62,000 bases of DNA from Symsagittifera roscoffensis (Eukaryota; Xenacoelomorpha; Acoela; Convolutidae): positions 1-62,000 of the forward strand of contig NW_026971576.1 of assembly GCF_963678635.1 (NCBI RefSeq), given 5' to 3'. Positions within the stretch are counted from its first letter, which is position 1, and every line of letters starts with the position of its first letter. Shown piece after piece: positions 20,001 to 29,281 of the stretch. Below the pieces are notes generated by a model. It had not been told where the DNA came from and did no database searches. It was given only the letters and a program-made list of their open reading frames with translations. The position numbers were made by a program, and so were the translations under genes.

Positions 20001-20772
20001 GCTTGCTCATGGACGTCATTAATCTGTCGAAGGTTGATGACGCTCCCATCGTTATCCCATCTGACATGGGCCTGGTCGGCGAGGCTGATAACGCCTTCCC
20101 GTTCTTATCGTTCCTTGGGCACGGTGTGAAATTCACATCCGGATGGGATGTTTCCGGGTAGTCATAACTGGAAGTTAAACCTACAGTTGGTAGTGACGCC
20201 ATGCGCTTGTCATACAATGAATTCCAACTCTTCTTGGCCTTCGAACCCGGTTGTTCTTCACTCGGGCTTATACTCGACATCATTGCGTTGTTGCTCTGCT
20301 TGGCCAGAGATGAGTGGGTACTAGCCGAATGTGAGTATTCTCCCCTCCACCTGCGACTCTTGGTCTCCGATTTGGACATTCCCTTGAATAAAACTTCCTC
20401 TCGCGGCTCGACCTCGGAACGCTCCGAGGTCTCCTCCGTCCTCTCGACTTCCTCCCGCTCGAGGTCCTCGCTCGGCTCAAAGTCGGGTCGATTGAGCGTC
20501 TGTTCTTCCTCGTCAAAGGGGTCCACAAGCGTTTCGCTCGCGGTTCCGGTTTCGGCACTCCGCCTTTGATCGCCATCGAGGTTTTTCTCGCTCCTCAATC
20601 TCATTTCGCTCACTGAAAGATCAGGTTGACCTTTAGTCGATTCGTTTTCGGCAAACACGTCGGAGGCGCTGCTAAACGAGGACTGGCTACGTCTAGTTTT
20701 AAATTTTCGCGTGCTGCCCCTACTCAGCCTGGGGATCTTAGTAGTCGATCCTAACGAGTCCCGGCGCTGCAT
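17086..20772 (-). CDS. Gag-protease polyprotein
   Basis: A 1,228-codon ORF from ATG at 20,772. The first ~300 residues are polar and disordered with Arg/Glu-rich patches, followed by a helical, coiled-coil-prone region (~300-420). A gypsy capsid-like segment lies around 540-690 (CIDTWIEVME...EGTALSCV...RDEESIGKFLDDL). Two CCHC zinc knuckles follow, CANCGSMDHHVSAC (~740) and CFFCNLEGHFKSDC (~790), for RNA packaging. The retropepsin is near the C-terminus: LLDTGAVVSVMP (~1,098) and FILGRDF (~1,173). It lies immediately upstream of pol in the same frame. Gag is about twice the usual gypsy length, mostly through the N-terminal extension. All key residues are visible. Confidence 0.92.
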   Translation of the reverse strand: MQRRDSLGSTTKIPRLSRGSTRKFKTRRSQSSFSSASDVFAENESTKGQPDLSVSEMRLRSEKNLDGDQRRSAETGTASETLVDPFDEEEQTLNRPDFEPSEDLEREEVERTEETSERSEVEPREEVLFKGMSKSETKSRRWRGEYSHSASTHSSLAKQSNNAMMSSISPSEEQPGSKAKKSWNSLYDKRMASLPTVGLTSSYDYPETSHPDVNFTPCPRNDKNGKALSASPTRPMSDGITMGASSTFDRLMTSMSKQKGGASSSTRLQPQLTSSTLGLTPSFGATGDISDMFAGVMNGLDELRRDMTKRIDQVDERAHKGQENLRDELTHVKSQARVDQAQLIRNTDQCLAESLAQANKESYEREARMTREIERLLNDHDSTYAHTMTSLEKRLDAKSDLMMRKLDAILNGSSWQENSNPRERSRHANVGDGTGGNARAQQGSRTNYELRNKERPRAAPQRPGWTNPVPPEADATPETRLPTVPKVSSVPDLTTLSQDTTMYASMFEPLNRSLETFITKLSKSTERGERSRRTLKKPKSYKDESDGCIDTWIEVMELHFEEENLSKKQECSALTSNLEGTALSCVMAKRANERDSARKIFDILLNRFGSGVQGHQAMVKFEKRRQRDEESIGKFLDDLELLRRRSNPDERISERNLAIASKFMDGVRSEELKTMLATHFTLSLDQVPTPDDLRMKSREYLLIKPRAQNRYSNYGNYSGTNTGANSSWYKPRDDMDKRRSCANCGSMDHHVSACSAYKQNMKAIGYFLEDADATDEDHEEYVRGLIMKYGPRCFFCNLEGHFKSDCTQFWDAVADAKHPRHEKALSGVKASRARLMNEAESRRKETTPNTFTTKKVRTWPDEVVASNLEAESSSPLKVDYGLAARTALQNVKQDLATKEVEQWARLELESTDLRESFNVLGKTTKAEDKEEPNKQGLKLNVISGKTFGMTKAGTKIMSIISVAGHQVVKNLSEPSEITLVHLDIYADYLKEKDPNLDSRAVRALLTTGGPRLMKVDGHYINVHGPYPILMNVDGINIYTKAHITDANDQIGRIYIGQEELKVRRIGHNAMLEQDAVHIGCEADLAAHVLDVQGRQLSVKGLLDTGAVVSVMPVKTWTDMGFERSDLIPTNIRLAAANQGTIYVTGQTPIISLQLGGRHLWMSFLVVENLDESDQFILGRDFVRNFDVTIDLNDGLIRIKDPERKYEKRPLNKILINQAKVPIFLDRKV

Positions 20773-21255
20773 GCTTTGTTACAAAAACAATTTTCGTATG
20801 ATTTAATGGCGACGCACACGTGCCGCAAACAAATTCAAGTTAAATTACTTAACGCTGCCTCCTCGATCTCGTAAGTATTAAGAGTGTCTCTTAAATTTCT
20901 CAATGACAATATTAGTGACTCCGTTAGAGTTACACACACACAGGGCCTGCTCAGTATTGATATAATGCTAGCTCAACCTTGTCGTATATTATAACAGTAT
21001 CACAAAATTTTCACAAGATATAATCAACACACCAAACACAATAGAAAATCAGATAAGAATATCCTACAGGTGACAGCGACCTTTTGTCAGTATCAATCTA
21101 TCGCCACACAATTTATCAAGTCACTGCTTTGTTAAAATTAAACAATCTTTGATAAAAAGCAGCGATGACTCAGAAACAGATCAATAAAACTTAGTCTTAA
21201 AGAAAAAGACTTCCCTCAATCGGAACGATCCGAAAGAACAAAGCCCAGGACACAG

Positions 21256-21356
21256 TCTTCTCAAGTGGTGTGTATTTGCCTAATACACCCACCGAGGTCT
21301 TCTTTTAGGTGCCCTGCGATTGCCCGAGCTGTCCTATTAAGTAGCTCAAGGCAACC
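21256..21356 (-). repeat. Leader hairpin module, copy 1
   Basis: A direct-repeat unit also found at 21,440-21,541 (184-bp offset). It contains a stem around the loop tgcct (21,265-21,292) and a second potential stem joining ttgcc/gagct to agctc/ggcaa further along. Stem bases differ from copy 2, yet pairing is largely kept. Confidence 0.6.
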
Positions 21357-21439
21357 TCTGATCGAAAATATTCAAAGTCTATGAAAAAGCTCTCCCACAC
21401 CCGGACAGCTCCAAGTGCACGAGAGTAGGATACAAATTT

Positions 21440-21541
21440 TCTTCTCAAGTGAGTGTGTATTTGCCTAATACACTCACCGAGGTATTCCTTTATTCGTTCC
21501 CGGATTGCCCGAACTTTCCTATTAAGTAGCTCAGGGCAACC
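21440..21541 (-). repeat. Leader hairpin module, copy 2
   Basis: The second copy of the leader module. Its first stem (21,449-21,477) pairs gtgagtg and tatt with aata and cactcac, with a 2-nt bulge and loop tgcct; the second pairs ttgccc with gggcaa around a conserved cctattaagtag. Compared with copy 1 the stem has an A-T to G-C exchange that keeps pairing. Confidence 0.6.
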
Positions 21542-21774
21542 ACACAACCAAAATCACAATAAAAAAAATTTTTTGTTCGGGTACTTCTGATACACCCGAT
21601 CTAGAATCCAAAGTTGATCACGAATTTCCGGGTCAAAATGGGCTCTTATGATCCTAATAAGCACGCCTAATATCCTAATATGATTTAAATTAAATGGATA
21701 TTTTCCTTTTCCCAAACTGCCACAGAAGATTTCCTCAAGTTTCTAACTTTGGGTTGTTTAGAAGGTTTAAGACA

Positions 21775-22690
21775 CTCCGGAGGGTTACTTCGGAGGGTTG
21801 TTAAGACATTTAGCCTACTTCGGAGGGTACCTTAATCACCCAAGTCACTTCGGAGGGTCCCCCTAAATTTACTAAGGAGGGTCAATAAGATGCTTAATAT
21901 GCTCCGGAGGGTTACTTCGGAGGGTACCTCCAAAATTTTCAAATTTCTGAGCTTTACTCAGAAGGTCTTTCAATTGACTTCAGGAAGCGTCAAAACAAGC
22001 TAAATTCTCTATCAGGGGGCTGTCTTAACTTCTTTGGATAACCTCGTGGAATTCTTCCACTAAGGAGGGTTGCTAAGGGCCTTAGCTGACTCCAGAGGGT
22101 TACCTCGGAGGGTTCCTCAAAAATCAAGAAAAAAGGTTATGTCACCGCAACAAAGACTCCAAAAGCGGTCTACCTGACTTAAAACTAGGTTGGCTGACAC
22201 GGTCAACCCTCCCAGTTGAATAAAAAGATGTTTTGATAAAATTTTCTGCCGCTCGGAGGGTTACCTGTAATTTGGACCCTCCGAACCAACAATTTCTAAA
22301 AAATTTTTCTTTTCGGAGATTATCAACCCAAAAACGGTTGCGGTCCGGAAAAGTGGTCCAAAATTTCGACTTATGGTACCAAAATTATCCCGATCGGATG
22401 ACTAGTCTTTGAGAAATTGCCAAAAACGTGTTTGTCCAAATGGCCTTTTTTCACCACCTGTATAGGTTCTGAGAAACTTTTTCCGCAATTCCTATCGAAA
22501 GTGCCTAAAAATAATTGAAACGAGCGTAGTAGCCCTGTAAGGCACTGGAATAGTGCAAAAAACCGGATCAAAATTGGTTTGGAGACAAAAATTTGGCCAA
22601 TAACTATCAAATTTGGACCCTCCGATTCCTTCCTTTTCCGATCCTTAAGTCGTTAGCTCTATCTACGGAGCTGATCGGAGGGTTACTCAA
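21775..22690. repeat. GGAGGGT motif field
   Basis: About eleven copies of ggagggt, usually within tcggagggtt/a or ccggagggtt, lie in under 1 kb, with further copies at 23,142, 23,364 and 23,742. Inverted copies (accctcc) occur at about 22,277, 22,617, 23,082, 23,306 and 23,685. Spacing is irregular, so this is not a simple tandem satellite. Confidence 0.75.
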
Positions 22691-23868
22691 GAATTTCTCT
22701 AGTAACCGAGCACGTTATGCTAGCACGCTCTTAACGCAAAAAATTTTATTGCTATAACTCTAAAAACTCAAAAACTCGATCCCCAAAACAGATTGACAAA
22801 ATTCAGAAATTTATCGAAATTTTGACCAAAAAATTTTGGTTTTTTCCAACTTCTACTGAGTCTTTTCTCACGCGGTTTCTTTAGTTACGTAGCTACTCCC
22901 TATATAAAAGCTTTTTGTTGTTCGGAAAAGCTCGGATATCCAAAAATTTGGGGGTCTACAGTTTGATCGAAAATCGATGATTTTCGACAAAATTGGGTGT
23001 TTTTTGGGTCTAACTTAGGAGATAAGTAATATGTAATAAGGATAATAACCTATTAGTAATCGTTAATGAATAGTACTATACCCTCCTTTGCACCAGAATA
23101 CCCGAATTAAGACCCTTAACTCGGAAATTTGTAATCGATGGAGGGTACAATCGGACCGCGCCAATCGTGCCCCCCACCACTTAAGTTTTAATGAAATAGT
23201 ACCCGAACGATACTAAAAATGCTTCAACGATACCCAACAGTCGTTGTGGATGTTGTCCCTATGTCCCTGTTGAGTGTGGAACACGTCGGTCAGCTTGCCA
23301 CTCTACCCTCCGGTCACCGGCAAAATCACCATTAACGTGCTTAAACACTCAAATTACACTCGAGGGAGGGTATCCAACCCTTCACCAAAACACACGATCT
23401 TTCTATCAGAAACGATATAAATCAATCTGAAACAACAACAAATAGGAAGGTCAGATCACATCTCGTCCGGAAATAACATATAAACTGTCACTTTACGTTT
23501 TTTACTGTTTTTGGTCTTTTTTGGATTTTTTACTGTTTTTTTTTTGTACTTTTTTGTTTTCAAATAAATTTATTTTTGGCTTTTTCTTGGTTATACACTA
23601 TTTTTGTTTGGTTTTACGCTTTCTCTTTAATTGTTTTTGGTCCCGGGACCTCGGGACAAGCGGGTTCATGACTTCCCACCTAACCCTCCGGCCCCCGGAA
23701 TTTTCGGTGTTAACTAAGTTAAAAAGTTAAATTGTACTGGACGGAGGGTACGCACCTTCCCCCTAGTACCATAACGGTCATTAAGGCCTCTAACTCGGGC
23801 ATACGCCCGGAGCGGAAGGTTCGTCGCTGAAACGCTTGCTGATCATGATGGTCTTATGCCTTTGACAG

Positions 23869-23886
23869 GCCCACCCAGGAGCGCCA
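23869..23886 (-). other. Primer-binding site, tRNA-Asn-like
   Basis: In element orientation the 18 nt TGGCGCTCCTGGGTGGGC lie 12 nt inside the 5' LTR. They match the complement of a typical eukaryotic tRNA-Asn 3' end plus CCA at about 16 of 18 positions, judged from general knowledge of tRNA-Asn. The position and the leading TGG are as expected for a minus-strand primer site. Confidence 0.7.
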
Positions 23887-23898
23887 TAAAAACGTCTA

Positions 23899-24782
23899 TG
23901 TAACATTCGCCCAACTACTACACAGCGACGGAGCGTAGGAAAAGTACCTATTAACGACTGGCAGGCGTCAGTTACCTTAATCCTACTCGCTTTTCACCGT
24001 CTCGACCTTGCCAGTTGATTTTCTGGTCTGTCTAGGGCAAAGTAAAAAGTTACCATTTTTAGGCCATCAGTCAAACGACTTTTGATCAGCTTTCGTTTGC
24101 ATGCGAACACAACCACATAGCTGAGTCTCGGATCCTCAGACTACGTCATTGTCATTAAAAACACGGCTCGAACAACCTATTTAAACATGTTTTTGTGTGA
24201 CAGTTCTATATTAAATCCATTGGAGATGGATTGACCCTTTCCTCTTTCTAGCTACTCATATTCTGAAATATCAAACAATAACGGTGTTAATTAAGAGATC
24301 TATGACATCCAGGTAGCTATAAAGTTAGTTCTATACAGTCCCTTCACATAAACAGTCTCTGGGGGACCAAGCCTCCGCTCCCGTAATATTCCTGTGATAA
24401 CGCTCTTATCTCCTCTGATTTGCGTCCCGGGAGGGTTCCGTGGTGTATTTCTTCCCCCACTGGAGCCTCCTTCTCCACCAATATCTGTTGACAAGTGTCT
24501 TATCGTGCGTTGTTGCCACGATAAGAGGCTTCGTATTTTCCGTCTCTGGTACGACTGTTTTTCACAATATCTGTCGTTGTTCTGATTTTTGTCACTTTTT
24601 CAGTCAAAATGGCCGTTTTTCGTATTTCTGAGAAATATTCTTCTTCCAATCGAAATTTTAAAAATAAAAATTCTAGAATATTCCGACCCTCCTTCGCAAT
24701 GCTTTTTCGTCAATAAGGCCTTTAGTCGTTCTTTTTTACGTCGCCGGAAGGTTGTGCTGTGGCAGTCTGGCAGAATGGCACA
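23899..24782 (-). repeat. Right LTR (5' LTR in element orientation)
   Basis: An 884-bp copy of 9-892 with the same TGTAAC...GGCACA ends. It is the upstream LTR for the minus-strand genes and should carry the promoter. It directly abuts the 24,783 repeat with no visible target duplication. Confidence 0.95.
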
Positions 24783-25077
24783 TGTAATTTGCTCATAGAA
24801 AGTAAGTTGTTTTTTGAGAGAAACTGAATTGAGTAAGTCCGTTTCAAATAAACAAATAACAAAACTTGAACAACTAAAACTGATATAAATGTTGATTGCA
24901 AAAACAAAAATTTGTTCCAGAAGTTTTTGCGTTATCAAACTATATTTTCTCAATATGAAAACTCTCGAAAAAAGCTAAGCTAAAGTATTTATATTTGAAT
25001 TGAATTAATTGATTGAAATGAACTGATTAATTTAGATGCGAGTTTACTTCATAAGTTCGTTCAATTTGTTCACTTTT

Positions 25078-25235
25078 GCAGGAATTGAGATTGATGGCAG
25101 GAACTGGGATCGAAGTTGGGTTACAGGAATTGGGATCAAATTTGGTTACAGTAATCGGGATCGAAATAGGGCTACAGGAAATCAGATCAAAGTTGGTACC
25201 AGGAATTGAGATTAAAGTTGGTGACAGGAATTGAG
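25078..25235. repeat. Minisatellite, ~25-30-bp unit (copy 1)
   Basis: Imperfect tandem units of the type ggaattgggatcgaagttgg followed by ttaca. They are short in-frame-like repeats with no coding support. Confidence 0.7.
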
Positions 25236-25344
25236 AGTTGTAGCTGACCAACGTAGCTGAGAATGAACTTGTTGGTGAACACCTAGTAATTAAAACATAT
25301 AAATAAGAACGTTACCACATATAAACAAGAATGTAAATGGAATC

Positions 25345-25450
25345 CGCATAAAATGCGGATTCCAATTACGCTTTGCAGACTCCACTTATAGTTTGCGAAT
25401 TCCACTTACAATTTGCGGATTCCACTTACAGTTGCGGATTCCGCAACAGC
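25345..25450. repeat. Minisatellite of ~20-25-bp tgcggattccactta units
   Basis: Tandem imperfect copies of gcggattccacttaca. Related units recur at 27,018-27,195. Adjacent units such as ggaatccgca and tgcggattcc can pair as hairpins. Confidence 0.65.
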
Positions 25451-25520
25451 TCAATTTAAGGATACAAGATTTTTATCATTCATTTGTGGTTTTCACAAAC
25501 TGTTCTGGATTCCGCAAATA

Positions 25521-26389
25521 GGATCTAGTATCTTGCGCGCCTGAGAAAAGTTCCGTGTTGATTATTTGAAGTTCGATTATTCGAAGAAACGAGCATTTGC
25601 TGGAATGAGTCCCATCGAAAATACGGATGTCACCCTGAGAATGCCTCCTGTATTGGCGGAGGTTGCTGAAAAAGTTTTTTTTTGTGGTGGGTAGCTATTA
25701 AACTGAATTTCGTTGTTTTTCTAAAAACAATTAAGATTTGTTCTTTTATTATTTTGCGCTTTGTTTTGGAATGACTTTAGCTGCAATCTGAGTGACATTA
25801 CTCAACCAATTAGCCAAGTTTTTGCAACATTTTGGGCAATAAAAAGATGCGTTGGTCCGATCAGAAAACAAAGGCAAACTTTGATACTGCTTTCAGCTAC
25901 ATCAGTAATCGGAAAGGCCATTGGTTTATCATCCACACAGTGTGCTGCTAAGTTTTCGGGCATTATAACCGCGGGACTTTTTGGATGCCATTAATCTTGG
26001 GATTCTGTGCTGGGGGGGAATGGGATTTGTTGCCAGCAAAAAACGAACGTGAGCTGGACACTCTGATCAAATTTGTCATTCTCAACGAACAGAGAGATTT
26101 CCTCATGAGCACAATCCGATGCCATTAAATTGCATGCCGTGGTAGATATGCCGTCGAGGATAACTACAGAGAAGTATTTCGACACAGAAGTTCAGACACG
26201 GAATGAACAACCTGAGCTGTTTATACTGTTTGTTGTCATGACTGTTTTGTTATGACTGTTTGTTGTTATTTGAGCTCTTTAAGATAACGTAATTTGCCGT
26301 ATTCTTTTTACTGTATGCAGTATGTGTTATGGTCTGAAAAATATACCGGCCCGTCAAAGTTGCTCATAAAGAGTAAACTATCTATTTGG
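25521..26389. other. Segment between the two direct repeats
   Basis: About 870 bp with no convincing gene. A 77-codon plus-strand stretch at 25,761-25,994 carries a faint resemblance to the C-terminal dimerisation region of hAT transposases (FWAIKR...LLSATSV), too weak to assign. Confidence 0.3.
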
Positions 26390-27163
26390 TGTAATTTGCT
26401 CATAGAAAGTAAGTTGTTTATTGAGAGAAACTGAATTGAGTAAATCCGTTTCAAATAAACAAATAAGAAAACTTGAACAACTAAAACTGATATAAATATT
26501 GATTGCAAAAACAAAAATTTGTTCCAGAAGTTTTTGCGTTATCAAACTATATTTTTTCAGAATGAAAACTCTCGAAAAAAGCTAAGCTAAAGTATTTATA
26601 TTTGAATTGAATTAATTGATTGAAATGAACTGATTAATTTAGATGCGAGTTTACTTCATAAGTTCATTCAATTTGTTCACTTTTGCAGGAATTGAGATTG
26701 ATGGCAGGAATTGGGATCGAAGTTGGGTTACAGGAATTGGGATCAAAGTTTGGTTACACGAATCGGGATCGAAATTGGGTTACACGAATTGGGATCGAAG
26801 TTAGGTTACAGGAAATCAGATCAAAGTTGGTACCAGGAATTGAGATTGAGGTTGGGTTAGGAAATGGGATCGAAGTTGGGTTCAGGAATTGAGATCGAAG
26901 TTGGTGACAGGAATTGAGAGTTGTAGCTGACCAACGTAGCTGAGAATGAACTTGTTGGTGAACACCTAGTAATTAAAACATATAAATAAGAACGTTACCA
27001 AATATAAACATGAATGTAAATGGAATCCGCAAAAAATGCGGATTCCACTTACGCTTTGCGGACTCTACTTACAGTTGCGGATTACCAAACAGCTCAATTT
27101 AAGGATACAAATTTCTTATCATTCGTTTGTGGTTTTCACAAACTGTTCTGGATTCCGCAAATA
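26390..27163. repeat. 0.75-kb direct repeat, copy 2
   Basis: Second copy of the 24,783 repeat, slightly longer because its minisatellite (26,688-26,915) has more units. The sequence preceding it (ctatttgg) does not match the left flank of the giant element. Confidence 0.75.
26688..26915. repeat. Minisatellite, ~25-30-bp unit (copy 2)
   Basis: Expanded version of the 25,078 minisatellite. Units vary between gggatcgaagttgggtt and gagattgaggttgggtt forms. The difference in copy number from the first array indicates slippage or unequal exchange after duplication. Confidence 0.7.
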
Positions 27164-27491
27164 CAGTTATGGATTCCGCAAATTCGCTTAATTTTTGAAG
27201 TCCAAAACAGCATAAAAGATCAAAGAAAAGTAGCAATGTTGCAGATTCCGCGACAAATCTGATTTTGGCCTGATGCGGATTTCGTTTACAATACACAGAA
27301 TGCACAGTTTGGCCCCAAAATGCTCAAAAACTGAATTTTTTAAGACCAATTTTTAACCATTCTACACAAATTAAAACGGGGCCTACTTTATGCTTTTTTG
27401 TAAAACATTGCAAACTCTAACATTTTATTTAATAGCCCGAGAGGAAAAAGCCAATCTGAAAATTTAAACTATAAATAACATAAAAAAGTTC
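27164..27491. other. AT-rich spacer
   Basis: It contains a few more gattccgcaaa units at its left end, then unremarkable AT-rich DNA. No gene is visible. Confidence 0.5.
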
Positions 27492-27705
27492 GGCTCTTTT
27501 CCAGTTTCCCACCCCCTGGTAAAATTGCAAAACTGGTTCAAAAATTGTTCACACGGTTTTTTGCGTGTAATAAATGTTGTAAAAACGTGTTCACCTGTTC
27601 ACGCTGACACGCTTTGACACTGTTCATAACAAGAAAAGTAATTTTAAATAGACTTTCCTGATTCAATTTCAGAAAAAATCATAGGGGGGAACTGGAAAAG
27701 AGCCA
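27492..27705. mobile_element. Small inverted-repeat element (MITE-like), copy 1
   Basis: 214 bp. The left end ggctcttttccagtttccca is the reverse complement of the right end, allowing about two mismatches. It contains no ORF. Flanking 8-mers (aaaagttc/aaattcgc) are poor target-duplication matches. Confidence 0.6.
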
Positions 27706-28136
27706 AATTCGCAGGTGGGAGGGGGGCAGCTCCTCTATTTTGAGAGGGTACTGTCTTTTTCTGTCGGCCGGTAGAAATAAGGAGCATGATGATAGAACAT
27801 AGCTTTTTAAATAAACCTGAAACTGGAAGGTGCCAGGTTTTGGCCTTCATCATTTAGTACCCCTCACAACACCTTATCACTACTAGCACAGAGCTCTTTT
27901 CCACTTCCTTGCATTTGAATTGACCTTCAAAATTATAAATTTATGCGCAGGATTAAAACAGCCCCGCAATTAAGAAAAAAGAAATCAAATCGAATATAAT
28001 GGATTTTTGTAAACTGTAAAGTTGTAAATATAATCGATTCCCATATTACGTTAAGACAGCAAAATTGGACTAAAAATGGATTTAAATCCATTTTTTCCCA
28101 CCAAAACAAAATGCATTACAATTCATTTGGAATCCA
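27706..28136. other. AT-rich spacer
   Basis: No gene is visible. A G-rich patch (27,714-27,727) resembles the interior of the MITE termini, and another possible diverged terminus (gctcttttccacttcc) lies near 27,892. Confidence 0.4.
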
Positions 28137-28337
28137 GGCTCTTTTTCCTTTCCCCCCACCTGCAAATTTTTACATGTAAATTTGTTGACTTCATTGTTCG
28201 ATTGCTATGAAAATTTACATACAGACTAATAAGGCCACGACAAACATATTTGGTCCTCATACTTAACATCGTAAAACCACTCGTTACACTAATATATTGA
28301 AGGTCGTGTGAGGTGGGGGGGGGAAGGAAAAAGAGCC
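28137..28337. mobile_element. Small inverted-repeat element (MITE-like), copy 2, with 8-bp TSD
   Basis: 201 bp with terminal inverted repeats ggctctttttcctttccccc / reverse complement at the right end. It is flanked by a perfect 8-bp direct repeat, ggaatcca (28,129-28,136 and 28,338-28,345), the hallmark of DNA-transposon insertion. It contains no ORF, so it is non-autonomous. The 8-bp duplication fits hAT, P, Merlin or MULE-like superfamilies; the GGCTCTTT ends do not let me choose. Confidence 0.85.
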
Positions 28338-28339
28338 GG

Positions 28340-28357
28340 AATCCATTATAATGGATT
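28340..28357. repeat. 18-bp perfect palindrome
   Basis: aatccattataatggatt is fully self-complementary. It lies where the right target duplication of the 28,137 element begins. Related half-sites (atggattttaa, ataatccatt, ataatcgattt) are scattered over 28,020-29,210. Confidence 0.6.
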
Positions 28358-28544
28358 TTATAATAAAAAGGAAATCACATTAAAATGGATTTTCTTCCCC
28401 TTTATTTTTGTTTCGCGCGTCGTGCAAAATTTTGCAAGATTTTCTGCGTTTATCGAGTGAGTTATGCGGAAACTTTGTAAAGCGGTTGTACGGTCTAACC
28501 CATTTCTAAAGCTACACCAATTGCAAAAAGATTCCGTTTCGTTC

Positions 28545-28800
28545 TCCCCCCGCCTCTAATGTTTGACCTTTTGCTCCCCTTCAATCCCCTAACGTTTGCC
28601 CCTTAGCTCCCCTCCCCCCATTCAACCCCCCACCTAAACACATTGCCCCACCTGAACAACCCCCCTTCACCATGAACCCCCACCCCTCCCTCACCTGAAC
28701 CCCCCCCACTGAACCGACCCCTTCCCCACCTGAACCACCCCCCCCCCCACCTGATCAACCCCCACCTGAACCCAACCCCCCACTGAGCCCCCCCGGGGGG
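28545..28800. repeat. C-rich low-complexity tract
   Basis: About 250 bp of C-runs with degenerate ccacctgaacccccc-type units on the plus strand, a sharp contrast to the AT-rich surroundings. The minus strand is G-rich with many G-runs and could form quadruplexes. The minus-strand ORF across it is a Gly/Arg low-complexity artefact. Confidence 0.8.
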
Positions 28801-29281
28801 ATTGTTGTAAATGGGCAAACGCTAGGGGGGTAATGGAAGGCGGATTTTTCCATCTCCAACTTTTTGTTCCCCAAAATACTTTTAATAATTTAACAAAATT
28901 GTTAAAAGGAACAGAATTCAGATTTTGAGTAACATAAAAAGTAACAAAAATAACAAAGTTAGGCAGAAAAAAATTAAATTGAACAACAAGTAACCAATGT
29001 AACCAACTTTAGTTTAAAACGTAGAAAAGGCTTTATGTGTGTTGAAACTCGTTATCTCAGTAAAGTGGAAAAAAATCGATTATAGTGGATGAAAAATAGA
29101 TTTTGCTGCTTCGAAAAACTGTAACATTATAATCCATTTTTAATTGATTATAATGTATTTGTTTTCACTTTTGTGGACCCTGACAAGGCAATTAAATTAT
29201 AATCGATTTTTATTCATGGAACTCCAATGTGGGAGAGTCTTCCGAAATACCACATCAGTTGTTTTTCTGTTTAATTGGGTA
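28801..29281. other. AT-rich spacer before BEL/Pao provirus
   Basis: No gene is visible. It contains repeated ataatcgattt/ataatccattt half-palindromes between 29,060 and 29,210. Confidence 0.5.

Larger units (their letters stand above)
20773..23868 (-). other. 3.1-kb leader between primer site and gag
   Basis: No credible ORF is visible. The leader is unusually long for a gypsy element and is highly structured and repetitive: a duplicated two-hairpin module near gag, a field of GGAGGGT motifs in the middle, and a diverged ~85-bp duplication near the primer site (23,306-23,392 and 23,684-23,770), each with ccctccgg upstream and ggagggta downstream. The interval 23,505-23,640 is T-rich. Packaging, dimerisation or internal ribosome entry are possible roles, none shown. 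Confidence 0.6.
9..24782 (-). mobile_element. Giant Ty3/gypsy-type LTR retrotransposon, about 24.8 kb
   Basis: Two 884-bp direct repeats bound the element, and all its long ORFs lie on the minus strand. The order is gag-protease, RT-RNase H, integrase, then accessory ORFs. The RT-RNase H-integrase order, the GPF module after the integrase core and the YVDD box place it in Ty3/gypsy. Ordinary gypsy elements are 5-8 kb; here a 3.1-kb leader, a long integrase extension and an 8.7-kb accessory ORF account for the extra size. No target-site duplication is visible: the left flank ends atcaa and the right flank begins tgtaa. Only 8 bases of left flank are available. By eye the two LTRs differ at roughly 25-35 positions, so the insertion is not fresh. 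Giant gypsy elements are known elsewhere, for example Burro in planarians. Confidence 0.93.
24783..25520. repeat. 0.75-kb direct repeat, copy 1
   Basis: Nearly the same sequence recurs at 26,390-27,163. Both begin tgtaatttgctcatag and end around gttctggattccgcaaata. Starting TG and ending near CA, they could be LTRs of a ~2.4-kb non-autonomous element, but no primer site is evident. Each copy contains minisatellites. Confidence 0.75.

Noticed and set aside
25761-26200. hAT-type transposase remnant
   Set aside because: Only a faint match (FWAIKR, LLSATSV) over ~25 residues with the expected SERVFS core missing.
28603-28818. Glycine-rich 71-codon minus ORF
   Set aside because: A by-product of the C-rich low-complexity tract.
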